Assembly: GCA_003210755.1 (NCBI GenBank)
Contig: QCUL01000011.1
Span: 1 to 64,000, forward strand
Direction: 5' to 3'
DNA: 64,000 nt
Origin: Synechococcus sp. AG-679-C18
Lineage (GTDB): Bacteria > Cyanobacteriota > Cyanobacteriia > PCC-6307 > Cyanobiaceae
In this document: positions 1-8,648 of the stretch, piece by piece
How positions within the stretch are numbered: position 1 is the stretch's first letter
How the letters are laid out: each line of letters starts with the position of its first letter
Program-made: the position numbers and the translations under genes
The notes under the pieces: generated by a model
What the model was told of the DNA's origin: nothing
Seen by the model: only the letters and a program-made list of their open reading frames with translations
Databases searched by the model: none

Positions 1-1
1 T

Positions 2-550
2 GCTAATCCTGATCAGCTGCCGTTATTGGTGCTTGGGGCAGGTGCTAATGGGGCTAATAATCACATTCAATTGTTGGAGGCATTGATTCCCTTGGCAGGG
101 AGGTTGCGGGTGGTGGCTTTGTGCGGTCGCCGTGCGTCTGCTTTGAGCCAGATTCAGCAATGGACTGAGAAGCACCCCCAATTGACCCTGAATGCTTTGG
201 GCTTCCAAGGGCCTGCCGCGATGGCAGACCTTTACAAAAAAGCCTGGGCAATGGTTTCCAGACCGGGAGCGCGAACAGCCACGGAAGCCCTAGCTGCAGG
301 CTCCGTCCTGATTTTTAATGGCTTTGGTATGACCATGCCCCAGGAGCTTTTAGCGCGTCGCTATTTTCAGGCAAGGCAGATCGATTGCTGTATCCGTAAG
401 CCTCAGGATTTGGCTGAGGTTTGCCTCCGTTGGCTGGATCAACCCGAGCAGTACAACCAGCTCAAGGCTCGGGTGGTAAGGCATCAGCTATTTTCAAATC
501 GCGAGGCGATTCGCACTCTCATCTTTGACGGTCCTAAAGCAGTTTCATGA
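2..550 (+). CDS. Glycosyltransferase, MurG/MGDG-synthase-like (GT28 C-terminal domain), 5' end outside window
   Basis: The frame is open from base 2, so this is the C-terminal part (about 182 residues) of a gene that begins before the window. It shows the GT28-type nucleotide-sugar binding half: a glycine-rich LGAGAN segment near the start, then a stretch reading SRPGARTATEALAAG, which corresponds to the donor-binding loop of MurG and MGDG synthases. Members transfer a sugar to a lipid carrier or lipid at the membrane. Its stop overlaps the polyketide synthase start by ATGA (547-550), so the two are translationally coupled. I infer that it glycosylates a lipid made by the downstream synthase. 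The acceptor cannot be told from this fragment; a role in ordinary glycolipid synthesis is the alternative. Confidence 0.7.
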   Translation, partial: ANPDQLPLLVLGAGANGANNHIQLLEALIPLAGRLRVVALCGRRASALSQIQQWTEKHPQLTLNALGFQGPAAMADLYKKAWAMVSRPGARTATEALAAGSVLIFNGFGMTMPQELLARRYFQARQIDCCIRKPQDLAEVCLRWLDQPEQYNQLKARVVRHQLFSNREAIRTLIFDGPKAVS

Positions 551-3500
551 CGGCATTGGATCCTCTGGACTTGCCCATGCAACCCATACCAATCGCCGTA
601 ATTGGCATGGGTTGCCGGCTCCCAGGTGGTGTTGAAAATCCTGGAGATTTTTGGGATCTGCTTGTCGAAGGGCGGGAGGTGATTACCGAGGTGCCCGCCG
701 ATCGTTGGGATCTATCACTTCACCACCATCCCGACCCCCGTCATCCGCTTACTCAACATGTGAGCCGTGGCGGTTTTGTGGAGGGAATCGATCAGTTTGA
801 TCCTTCGTTTTTTGGGATCAGTCCTCGGGAAGCAGTGTGTATGGATCCTCAACAGAGGATGCTTCTAGAGGTGGCCTGGCGGGCGATTGAAAATGGTGGT
901 CAACCACTTGAGCGGCTTAAGGGGCGTTCAGTAGGGGTGTTTATCGGCATTTCAAGTACTGATTACGCGGCCTTGCTCTGGGCTTCGGAAGATCGTTGGC
1001 TCACCCCAGATAACGATCCTTTCATCTTGGCGGGTAACACCGGTTCCATTGCCGCCAATCGGATCTCCTATCTATTCGATCTGCGAGGCCCCAGCTACAC
1101 GATTGATACGGCCTGCTCTTCTTCACTGGTGGCTGTGGATCAGGCCTGCGCCAGTCTTTGGAGAGGTGAATCTGAACTGGCGTTGGTCGGGGGCGTCCAA
1201 GCCCTGATTCATCCAGCGATGCAGACCATGTTCTGCAAGGCTGGATTGTTATCTCCTGCCGGGCGTTGCCGCAGTTTTGATGCTGCTGCTGATGGTTACG
1301 TCCGTTCAGAGGGTGCAGGAGCGGTTTTGTTGAAACCATTGGACGCTGCATTGCGTGATGGGGATCCAGTGCAAGCTCTGATCCGCGGTACGGCAGTGAA
1401 TTCCGATGGACGTAGTCCAGGCATGGCTGCTCCCAGTGTCAAAGCTCAGGCGGCCTGCATGAAACAGGCCTATGCCCGCGCCGGCCTCGATCCGAGAAAT
1501 TGTCTCTACGTAGAGGCCCATGGCACAGGAACGCGTCAGGGGGATCCGATTGAATTGCGGGCCTTGGGGAGTGTGTTGGCTCCTGGTCGGGCCTTCGATT
1601 CACCCTGTCGGGTGGGATCGGTCAAATCAAACCTGGGCCACAGTGAGACTGCGGCTGGGATCACGGGCTTGATCAAGGCGGTGCTATGCCTTCAAAAAAG
1701 GCAGCTGCCGGCCAGCTTGCACTTAAAGACGCCAAATCCTGCAGTTGATTTTGCTGCTCTTCGCCTGCAGGTGCAAACAGAGCTGGAACCCTTCCCGGAG
1801 AGAGAGAGAGAGCCGGTTTTGGGCGTTAGTTCCTTTGGCTTCGGTGGCACCAATGCCCACGCGTTATTGACGCAGGCACCTGATCAATCTCCACAAAAAC
1901 GAGAGGAGGAGCATGGGCCCTGGGTGCTACTGCTCAGTGCTCGCAGCGAAGTGGCGCTCAACCAACTCAAGCGTGAGACAGCTGAATGGTTGGAAGCTGA
2001 CCCCAGTCTCAATTTGGCAGATGTTTCTGCCACCAGCCTGCGAGGGCGCAGCCGTTTCCCCCATGCACTGGCTTGTCAATACCACAATCACCACGATTTG
2101 CTGGCCCAGTTGCGCGGAGAGCAGCCCATTAGCTGGCTAGGGATGCTCTCCGAAGAAGGTCCTGCAGAGCTCCAGGCCATAATCAAGGCTTGCGCGACGC
2201 TGCCGGAGCGACACCGTTGGCTGCCGCTGCCTGGGCACCCTTTTCTGCGACAACGATTCTGGTGGCCTCAGGCTGACGATGCTGCTGCTGCAAAGGGTGC
2301 GTCTCTTTGGCTTGATCGGCTTGGGTTAGGTCAAGTAATTAAAGATACTCAGGCGCATGCTTGGCAACGCCTGGACCTGCCTGGTGAAACTCAGTATCTG
2401 CAGGCAAGGATTCTGGAGCCCAGTCAGGGAGATCTGGACGACCATCGCATCCGTGGCCAGATCGTTTACCCAATAGCTGGGCACCTGGCGCTCGCTTTCG
2501 ATTGGTTGCATCGCAATCGGGAGCCTCTGAAGCTTCAGAAGTTCGCGCTCGACACCCCTTTGCGCCTTGATCCCCTTAGTGATGTCACGCTGCAGGCCGT
2601 GCTGAAGGATCAGCAGCTGGAGCTGTTTAGCCGTTCGGATGGGGAGGAAGGCAACTGGTGCCGCCATGGCGCTTTAGCGATGGTTCCAACGGCCGAATCG
2701 GACCTATCGCCACATCCATTGATCGACGAAGACGGGGAGCAGGAGCGCAAGGATTGCGGGGAATTTTATGCCGAGCTACGCAGTCTTGGGTTGGAGTACG
2801 GCCCGAAGTATCAGCCGATTTTCAGTTTGCGTGCCCAAAACGGGGTTGCTGAGGCTGAACTGCAACGGCCAGCGGATGCACCAGATCGATGTCTTCTCGA
2901 TGGTTGTCTTCAGGTGGTGGCTGGGACCTTGCCTCAGGGTTCGGCGAGAGCTCAGCTTCTGTTGCCGATTGGATTGGAGCGGATTCAGATGCTGCATTGG
3001 CCACTGCCAGAGCGGTTGCAGTGCTGGGCGCAGAAACGTCCTGATCATGGTCAGGCTGATCCTTCTCTACTAGTGGCGGATCTCTGGATCGAGGCCGATG
3101 GTCAACTTGTTGGCTGGATTGAGGGTCTAACGGCGCGCCGCCTCCCGAGGCCAATGCTCGAGCTGCTTTTCCCTCTACCCCCACCTCCTGCAGGACCGGA
3201 CTTGCTGGAAACCCGCTGGGAGCAGATCGAGGTTTTGCCAGATCCGCCAGCGGTCTTGGTACCCGAGGACTCAACTGAGGGTGGGGAGCAGATCGTTGAA
3301 CTCGACGGAATTACTACGGCATTGTTCCTGGAGAAGGTGCAGGCTTACGCAGCGGATGAACCACTTCAATTAAGGGTGATCGTTCGGGATGCGGGTGAAG
3401 ATTCGCTCGCTCTGCGAGCAGCATTGCGCTGCCTGGCCATGGAGAGACCTCGTTGGACCTGTAGCTGGTGGCAGCTGCCTCCTTTGGTCGAGCGTCAGCC

Positions 3501-6500
3501 GGATGAGACCGATCGGGCCCGTTTGGCCCTGATCAGTTCAGAGATCAGTGAACTGTGCTGGCAGGACGGGACGGTTTCAACCCCTCGCCTTCAGCGTTTG
3601 GACCCTGTGCGGGCTCAATGGCTCGGGGATGGCAGCGGCCGATTGGATGGACTGCTCCGTCAGCCTTTGCCTGTGCCTGTCTTAATGCCAGGAGAGTTGG
3701 AGTTGCAAGTTGAGGCAACAGGGCTCAATTTCAGAGATGTGCTCAATGCCCTTGGGCTGTTGCAGGCGCATGCCGCGGGCCTCGGTCTGCAAGGAACCAG
3801 TCAGTTGCCCTTTGGTGGGGAAGCGGTTGGGCAAGTGCTGGCTGTTGGGCAAGGTGTGGATCCGGCCCTTGTCGGCCAACGGGTGCTTGCAGCTCTCTCG
3901 GTGGGCAGCCTGGCCACTCATGTTGTTTGCCAGGCTGAGCTCTGTGTGCCCTGGCCTGAGGCGTTGCCGCTGGAGCTTGGAGCGAGTGTGTCCACCGCAT
4001 TCCTCACAGCGATTTATGGGCTAGAGACGCTCGCCAAGCTCCAGCCTGGTGAAACCGTGTTGATTCATGCTGCTGCTGGCGGTGTTGGGCAGGCGGCCCT
4101 GCAGATCGCCCATCGCTGTGGTGCTCGGATTCTGGCGACTGCGAGTGCTGGTAAACACGAGAGGGTGCTGGAGCACCCCGGGGTCGAAGCCGTGTTTGAT
4201 TCCCGTAGCACAGCATTTTCTGAGCAGGTGTTGGCCCACACCTTGGGCTGCGGCGTGGATGTGGTGCTCAACAGCCTCAAGGGGGAGTGGGTGGATGGCA
4301 GCTTTGCGGCTCTCGCTGATGGCGGCCGTTTTGTGGAGCTTGGAAAGTTGGAAGTGTGGACGCGAGAGCAGGCCGAGGAACGACGCCCCGATGTGCGCTA
4401 TCTGCCCTTTGATCTGCTTGAAGTGTCGGCCGCTGATCCCTTACCGCTGCGCCGTCAGTTGCAAAAGCTCTCCGTTGCCTTTCATGAGGGTGCACTCGCT
4501 CCGATTCCTTGCCAGTCCTTTCCGGTGGAAGAGCTTGCCGATGCCTTTCGGCTGATGGCCCAGGGTCGCCATGTGGGCAAGCTGGTCATCCTTCAGCCAC
4601 AACGCCCTCAGCCGGTGCGGATCCTGGCGGATGCCACCTATCTCGTAACTGGCGCCTTGGGAGGCGTGGGGTTGCAGTTGCTGCCGTGGCTTGTCGATCA
4701 GGGCGCGCGTTCCCTGTTGCTGGTGAGCCGAGGGGTGGAAGCGCCATCTACAGAGGCCCAGGCTGTGCTGGATCAGTTGGAGGCCCAAGGCGTGAGCTGC
4801 CGCAGGTTTGCTTGTGATTTGTCCGGGGGCGCTTCGGAAGCGGAGCGATTGCGCCAGGTGCTGATGGCCTTGCCGATGGAGCAGCCCTTACGCGGGTTGG
4901 TCCATGCGGCTGGGGTGTTGCGAGACCGCCCCATGCAAGAGCTCACATCTCAAGATCTCAATGCAGTGATGGCTCCCAAATTGAATGGCTGGCACTTACT
5001 CGAGCAAGCTCTCGAACCCTTTCCTCCTCTGGACTTTCAGCTGGCATTCTCATCATTAGCAACTCTGCTGGGCTCGCCTGGTCAAGTGGCCTATGCCGCC
5101 GCCAATGGAGCTCTGGAGACCTGTTGTGCCATGGCTGCAGACCACACTCCTGGCAGCCCGATGAAGCTGGCGATTCAGTGGGGACCCTGGGCTGGGGCTG
5201 GAATGGCCGCTGGCCTGGAGGATCGTTTCGCAAGTGTGGGCCTTCAGATGTTGACGCCGGATGCGGCGCTGGAGGCTTTGGGGACTCTGCTTGAGCGCGG
5301 ACGTTCCGGCGTGGTGGCTGTGGTGGAGGCCGACTGGGCACGGGTGCGGGGCCAGGCCCTGCCACGTCAGAGCGATTTTTTGGAAGCACTGCAGCCGGAC
5401 GATACGGCCGACGCGCGTTTGGCGGTGCAAGAACAGTTGCGTTCTTTGGCCGTAGACGATCGCCTTCCTTGGTTGGTGAAAAGCCTGACAGAGAAGCTGG
5501 CTGAGGTGATGGAGGCCGATGCCGGCGCGATTGATCCGCTGGCCTCGTTGTTCAGCCTGGGCCTTGATTCGCTCATGGCCGTGGAATTTGCCGCAGTTGT
5601 GCAGACCGAGCTGGGGTTGCGCTTGGAGTTGGAGGCGTTTCAGAACGACCCTCGTTTGCAGGATCTGGCCCATCTGGGCCTGGAACAGTTGCTCCCCGAA
5701 GCCGGTGGTTCGGCCCCTGTGCTTGATCTGACTGCTGAAGCCCAGCTGCCAGTCGACTGGTTGTTACCTGAGACGCCTGCTCTTGAATCCCCCGGGGAGC
5801 GGGTGCTGATGACTGGCGCCAGCGGGTTTTTGGGCGCTTATCTGCTTGCAGGGCAGTTGCGGCGCTGGCCTGATCTCCAAGTGCGCTGTTTGGTGCGCTG
5901 CCCCGCGGCGGAACAGGGCCTGGAGCGGTTGGAGGCCAATCTGCGTTGCTACGGCCTTTGGGATCCGGCATGGCGTGCGCGGCTGGAGGTCGTCCCCAGT
6001 GATCTCGCGCGTGCACGCTTCGGACTAGAGGAGGATGCTTTTAAGTCTCTGATCGCTGGAGTAGGAGGCATCCTTCATAACGGCGCCCAGTTGGGCTACT
6101 TGGCTTCCTATTCACAGCTGGCAGCCGCGAATGTGGGCAGTACCCGCGATCTATTGCGGTTGGCTACGGAGCACGGACCGATTCGCCTGGAGCTGATCTC
6201 CAGCGTGGCTGCTTTTGAGGCGGATGCCTGCCGGAACCGGGAGATTTTGGAAGATGAACCCCTGCTGCATTGGCAAGGCATCCATCTGGGCTATTCCCAG
6301 ACCAAGTGGGTGAGCGATCGGCTGGTGTGGAAGGCGGGTCAGTCCGGGTTGCCGGTCACAATTTATCGACCTCCCTTGATCGGCGGAAATACTCGGCCTG
6401 ATCGAGACGGCCGCCATCATTGGCAGGAGGGCAATCTGCTTCAGCGCCTTCTGCAGGGCTGCTTGCAGCTGGGGAAGGTGCCTGATCTGGAGTGGGAGCT

Positions 6501-6918
6501 TGATGCAGTGCCTGTGGACTATGTGGCTGATGCCATTTCGGCGTTGGCCTGGAGCGATGGAGCCGCAGGCCAGGTGTACCACCTCCAACACCCGCAACCG
6601 TTGTTACTCAGTGAGTTATTGGCGCGGCTTTCGGCACGAGGGATGCGTCTAGAGACGGTGTCAACTGAGGAATGGCTAACTGCAATCGCGGGGACGAGCT
6701 CTGACCATCCATTGCGACCGTTGTTGCCCTTCTTTAAGCAGCGCTGGGGTCTGGAGGGACTCACATTCCCAGAACGCAATGTGCGTGGCGTGCGGGCTCG
6801 CCCCAGCTGCGATGTCACGGTACGGGCTTTGGGGGCTCTGGGAGTGCAATGCCCTGACCACGACCTCTTGGAACATGCCTGGGGAACGGCTCTACTGGGT
6901 CAAGCAACCGTGGAGTGA
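547..6918 (+). CDS. Type I polyketide synthase, KS-DH-ER-KR-ACP-thioester reductase, lacking AT
   Basis: This 2123-residue synthase is a single fully reducing module with a reductive release domain. Ketosynthase is at about 13-445, with Cys190 (DTACSSS), His325 (HGTGT) and His365 (NLGHSE). Residues 450-570 are a short linker with no GHSxG acyltransferase motif. Dehydratase is at about 575-880, with His633 in HxxxGxxxxP and Asp785 in DxxxQ. Enoylreductase is at about 1035-1355, with GGVG at 1178. Ketoreductase is at about 1362-1560, with GALGGVG at 1369, Ser1503, Tyr1516 and Asn1520. ACP Ser1675 sits in GLDSL. The C-terminal thioester reductase has GASGFLG at 1757 and Tyr1916/Lys1920 (YSQTK). 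All catalytic residues are present, so I expect a saturated chain released as aldehyde or alcohol, with malonyl loading in trans (perhaps by FabD). Glycosyltransferases flank it on both sides with overlapping start and stop codons. Confidence 0.92.
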   Translation: MTALDPLDLPMQPIPIAVIGMGCRLPGGVENPGDFWDLLVEGREVITEVPADRWDLSLHHHPDPRHPLTQHVSRGGFVEGIDQFDPSFFGISPREAVCMDPQQRMLLEVAWRAIENGGQPLERLKGRSVGVFIGISSTDYAALLWASEDRWLTPDNDPFILAGNTGSIAANRISYLFDLRGPSYTIDTACSSSLVAVDQACASLWRGESELALVGGVQALIHPAMQTMFCKAGLLSPAGRCRSFDAAADGYVRSEGAGAVLLKPLDAALRDGDPVQALIRGTAVNSDGRSPGMAAPSVKAQAACMKQAYARAGLDPRNCLYVEAHGTGTRQGDPIELRALGSVLAPGRAFDSPCRVGSVKSNLGHSETAAGITGLIKAVLCLQKRQLPASLHLKTPNPAVDFAALRLQVQTELEPFPEREREPVLGVSSFGFGGTNAHALLTQAPDQSPQKREEEHGPWVLLLSARSEVALNQLKRETAEWLEADPSLNLADVSATSLRGRSRFPHALACQYHNHHDLLAQLRGEQPISWLGMLSEEGPAELQAIIKACATLPERHRWLPLPGHPFLRQRFWWPQADDAAAAKGASLWLDRLGLGQVIKDTQAHAWQRLDLPGETQYLQARILEPSQGDLDDHRIRGQIVYPIAGHLALAFDWLHRNREPLKLQKFALDTPLRLDPLSDVTLQAVLKDQQLELFSRSDGEEGNWCRHGALAMVPTAESDLSPHPLIDEDGEQERKDCGEFYAELRSLGLEYGPKYQPIFSLRAQNGVAEAELQRPADAPDRCLLDGCLQVVAGTLPQGSARAQLLLPIGLERIQMLHWPLPERLQCWAQKRPDHGQADPSLLVADLWIEADGQLVGWIEGLTARRLPRPMLELLFPLPPPPAGPDLLETRWEQIEVLPDPPAVLVPEDSTEGGEQIVELDGITTALFLEKVQAYAADEPLQLRVIVRDAGEDSLALRAALRCLAMERPRWTCSWWQLPPLVERQPDETDRARLALISSEISELCWQDGTVSTPRLQRLDPVRAQWLGDGSGRLDGLLRQPLPVPVLMPGELELQVEATGLNFRDVLNALGLLQAHAAGLGLQGTSQLPFGGEAVGQVLAVGQGVDPALVGQRVLAALSVGSLATHVVCQAELCVPWPEALPLELGASVSTAFLTAIYGLETLAKLQPGETVLIHAAAGGVGQAALQIAHRCGARILATASAGKHERVLEHPGVEAVFDSRSTAFSEQVLAHTLGCGVDVVLNSLKGEWVDGSFAALADGGRFVELGKLEVWTREQAEERRPDVRYLPFDLLEVSAADPLPLRRQLQKLSVAFHEGALAPIPCQSFPVEELADAFRLMAQGRHVGKLVILQPQRPQPVRILADATYLVTGALGGVGLQLLPWLVDQGARSLLLVSRGVEAPSTEAQAVLDQLEAQGVSCRRFACDLSGGASEAERLRQVLMALPMEQPLRGLVHAAGVLRDRPMQELTSQDLNAVMAPKLNGWHLLEQALEPFPPLDFQLAFSSLATLLGSPGQVAYAAANGALETCCAMAADHTPGSPMKLAIQWGPWAGAGMAAGLEDRFASVGLQMLTPDAALEALGTLLERGRSGVVAVVEADWARVRGQALPRQSDFLEALQPDDTADARLAVQEQLRSLAVDDRLPWLVKSLTEKLAEVMEADAGAIDPLASLFSLGLDSLMAVEFAAVVQTELGLRLELEAFQNDPRLQDLAHLGLEQLLPEAGGSAPVLDLTAEAQLPVDWLLPETPALESPGERVLMTGASGFLGAYLLAGQLRRWPDLQVRCLVRCPAAEQGLERLEANLRCYGLWDPAWRARLEVVPSDLARARFGLEEDAFKSLIAGVGGILHNGAQLGYLASYSQLAAANVGSTRDLLRLATEHGPIRLELISSVAAFEADACRNREILEDEPLLHWQGIHLGYSQTKWVSDRLVWKAGQSGLPVTIYRPPLIGGNTRPDRDGRHHWQEGNLLQRLLQGCLQLGKVPDLEWELDAVPVDYVADAISALAWSDGAAGQVYHLQHPQPLLLSELLARLSARGMRLETVSTEEWLTAIAGTSSDHPLRPLLPFFKQRWGLEGLTFPERNVRGVRARPSCDVTVRALGALGVQCPDHDLLEHAWGTALLGQATVE

Positions 6919-8135
6919 TCGAGCTGATTTGTGCACAGGGATTGTGGCTGGCCCTAGGGATCCAGGGGTTGGTCCTGGCGCTGTTCGCTTGGCGCTGGCA
7001 CGGGCTGAGGCATGAGCAACGCCGTTGGCCGAGGGAGCCCGAGGATGGTTGGCCGGAATTGGAAGTCCTTCTGTGTTTGCGTGGTGCTGATGCCGCGCTA
7101 CCGGCTCTTCTGGCCAGTTTGGCGGCACAGGCCTACTCAGGCTGCTGGCACTTGCATCTTGTGGTGGACAGCGAGGATGATCCCGCCTGGGGCCTTGTGG
7201 ATCCTTGGCTGAAAACGTCGCAGGCGGGTTGGTCCACGCTCCGGCGAGAGCGTCTCCACAACCGACCTGTGCAGGGATCGCTGAAATGTGCAGCCCTGCG
7301 TCAGGCGTGCTCTGGCTTGATGCCTGCAACGCAGCTGGTGGTGCTGTTGGATGCCGATGCCACTCTCGCTCCGGACGGTCTGCAGCGCCTAGCACGTGCG
7401 TGTTGGCGTCCAGGGGTGGGGGCGGTGTCCGGTAATCGTTGGTATGCGCCCGCTGGCTGGGGTGTCCTTGCCTGGTCTCGGGCGGTGTGGGGTGCTGCTG
7501 CCCTGGTCTTGATGACCTTGCTCCACATCCCCTGGGGCGGCAACCTCGCTCTGCGGCGGGAGTTGGTGGATGTCGGTGGTTGGACCCAGCTGCTCGAGCA
7601 AGGGCTCTGTGAAGACACTGGCCTGCTAGGGCCGTTGCAGCACTTGGGGATGCGTTATGAACCGCGCCCAGAGCTGCTCGTAATGGAGCGGAGCGAGCCT
7701 GAAACTTGGGGCGAGCATTATCACTGGATCAGCCGTCAGATTCTCAACACCCGTTTGCACCATCCCTTAGGTGTGCTGGTGTTGCTTTATGGCCTGGGTT
7801 CCATACTGGTTTTGGCACTGCTTGGGCTGGCAGTCCTCAATGGGATCTGGTGGATAGCGCTTGGATACGAGCTGGGCTGTTGGATTCTGCTGCTGTGTCT
7901 CCAAGCGGTGGTGATTCGACGCTGGTCGCAGTCTCGTCAGGTCATCGGTTGGCTGCTAGGTGTTCTGCCGGGACAGGTGATCAATAGCGCCACCACTGTT
8001 GGCGCTTGGTTGCAGAAAAAGGTGGCGTGGCGTGGCGTTACTTACCAGGTGACCCACCGCCCTGATGGAGTCCGCTTGATTGCCGAGACCAACCGCCTTA
8101 GGCGGGAGCCAGCATCAACTGACGCAGTGTCTTGA
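6915..8135 (+). CDS. Membrane glycosyltransferase family 2, ceramide-glucosyltransferase-like
   Basis: This 406-residue protein starts at GTG inside the synthase stop (GTGA, 6915-6918), so it is coupled to the polyketide synthase. An N-terminal membrane anchor (about 8-26) is followed by a GT2 catalytic domain with VVDSEDD near 84, the DAD motif at 146-148, and CEDTGLLG followed by HWISRQ further on. This layout is that of processive or lipid glucosyltransferases such as glucosylceramide synthase (GT21-like). The C-terminal third carries two or three hydrophobic segments. The family uses UDP-sugars on the cytoplasmic face of the membrane and transfers to lipid acceptors. I infer that the acceptor is the alcohol or lipid made by the polyketide synthase. 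The last 38 bases overlap the convergent SRPBCC gene. Confidence 0.8.
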   Translation: MIELICAQGLWLALGIQGLVLALFAWRWHGLRHEQRRWPREPEDGWPELEVLLCLRGADAALPALLASLAAQAYSGCWHLHLVVDSEDDPAWGLVDPWLKTSQAGWSTLRRERLHNRPVQGSLKCAALRQACSGLMPATQLVVLLDADATLAPDGLQRLARACWRPGVGAVSGNRWYAPAGWGVLAWSRAVWGAAALVLMTLLHIPWGGNLALRRELVDVGGWTQLLEQGLCEDTGLLGPLQHLGMRYEPRPELLVMERSEPETWGEHYHWISRQILNTRLHHPLGVLVLLYGLGSILVLALLGLAVLNGIWWIALGYELGCWILLLCLQAVVIRRWSQSRQVIGWLLGVLPGQVINSATTVGAWLQKKVAWRGVTYQVTHRPDGVRLIAETNRLRREPASTDAVS

Positions 8136-8646
8136 AGTTCTCTCGAAGGCTGGCGTCATGGAGCTTGCGGAAGCTGGGCAGCAGTAAAGGTGGCACCTCC
8201 GGCTTGAGACGGATGGTGTGAACAATGCGTGTGCCACCTGCCACTGGAGTGAGTGTCCAGTGGCCTGAGAGGGCATGAATGCGCTCCCCTTGCACAAGCC
8301 CGTAGCGAAGGGTGCGGGACTTCGAATCTTCTGTTCCCTCAAGAAGCGCCGTGATGGTGAGCCCAAAGGTGTACGGAGCTTTCAGAACTTGGCGCAGGCG
8401 CAATCGCTGCCCCTTCCTTGACACCAGGCTCACGGCCTTCACATCTGGCATGGCCGCGAAGGTGCGGGTGTAGTCGGTGAGTACGGCCCAGGCTCGCTGT
8501 GGTGAAACTGGAACTTGCATGGAGACTGTGGCCTTCTCTCCATTGCGGACCAGTTGCACTTGTCCGCTGGCCTGGAGTTGCACCAGGGCAGCCGGTTTAG
8601 GCCGCGGTGGTTGCTGCAGATGCGGATTAAGGAGGATCCAAAGCAT
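8098..8646 (-). CDS. SRPBCC (START/polyketide-cyclase-like) protein
   Basis: The 182-residue product has an N-terminal hydrophobic and proline-rich segment, then a SRPBCC/COQ10-type fold from about residue 35. The typical pattern VPVSPQRAWAVLTDYTRTFAAMPDV is seen in part, followed by a domain ending in FRKLHDASLRENFKTLRQL. The family forms a hydrophobic cavity that binds lipids or polyketides and seldom has catalytic motifs that can be read from sequence. It is the last gene of the minus-strand set wzc, phosphatase, beta-barrel protein, SRPBCC, with 2 bases between it and the beta-barrel gene. Its 3' end overlaps the GT2 gene on the other strand. A lipid-binding role for the polyketide product is attractive but only an inference. 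Confidence 0.75.
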   Translation of the reverse strand: MLWILLNPHLQQPPRPKPAALVQLQASGQVQLVRNGEKATVSMQVPVSPQRAWAVLTDYTRTFAAMPDVKAVSLVSRKGQRLRLRQVLKAPYTFGLTITALLEGTEDSKSRTLRYGLVQGERIHALSGHWTLTPVAGGTRIVHTIRLKPEVPPLLLPSFRKLHDASLRENFKTLRQLMLAPA

Positions 8647-8648
8647 GG

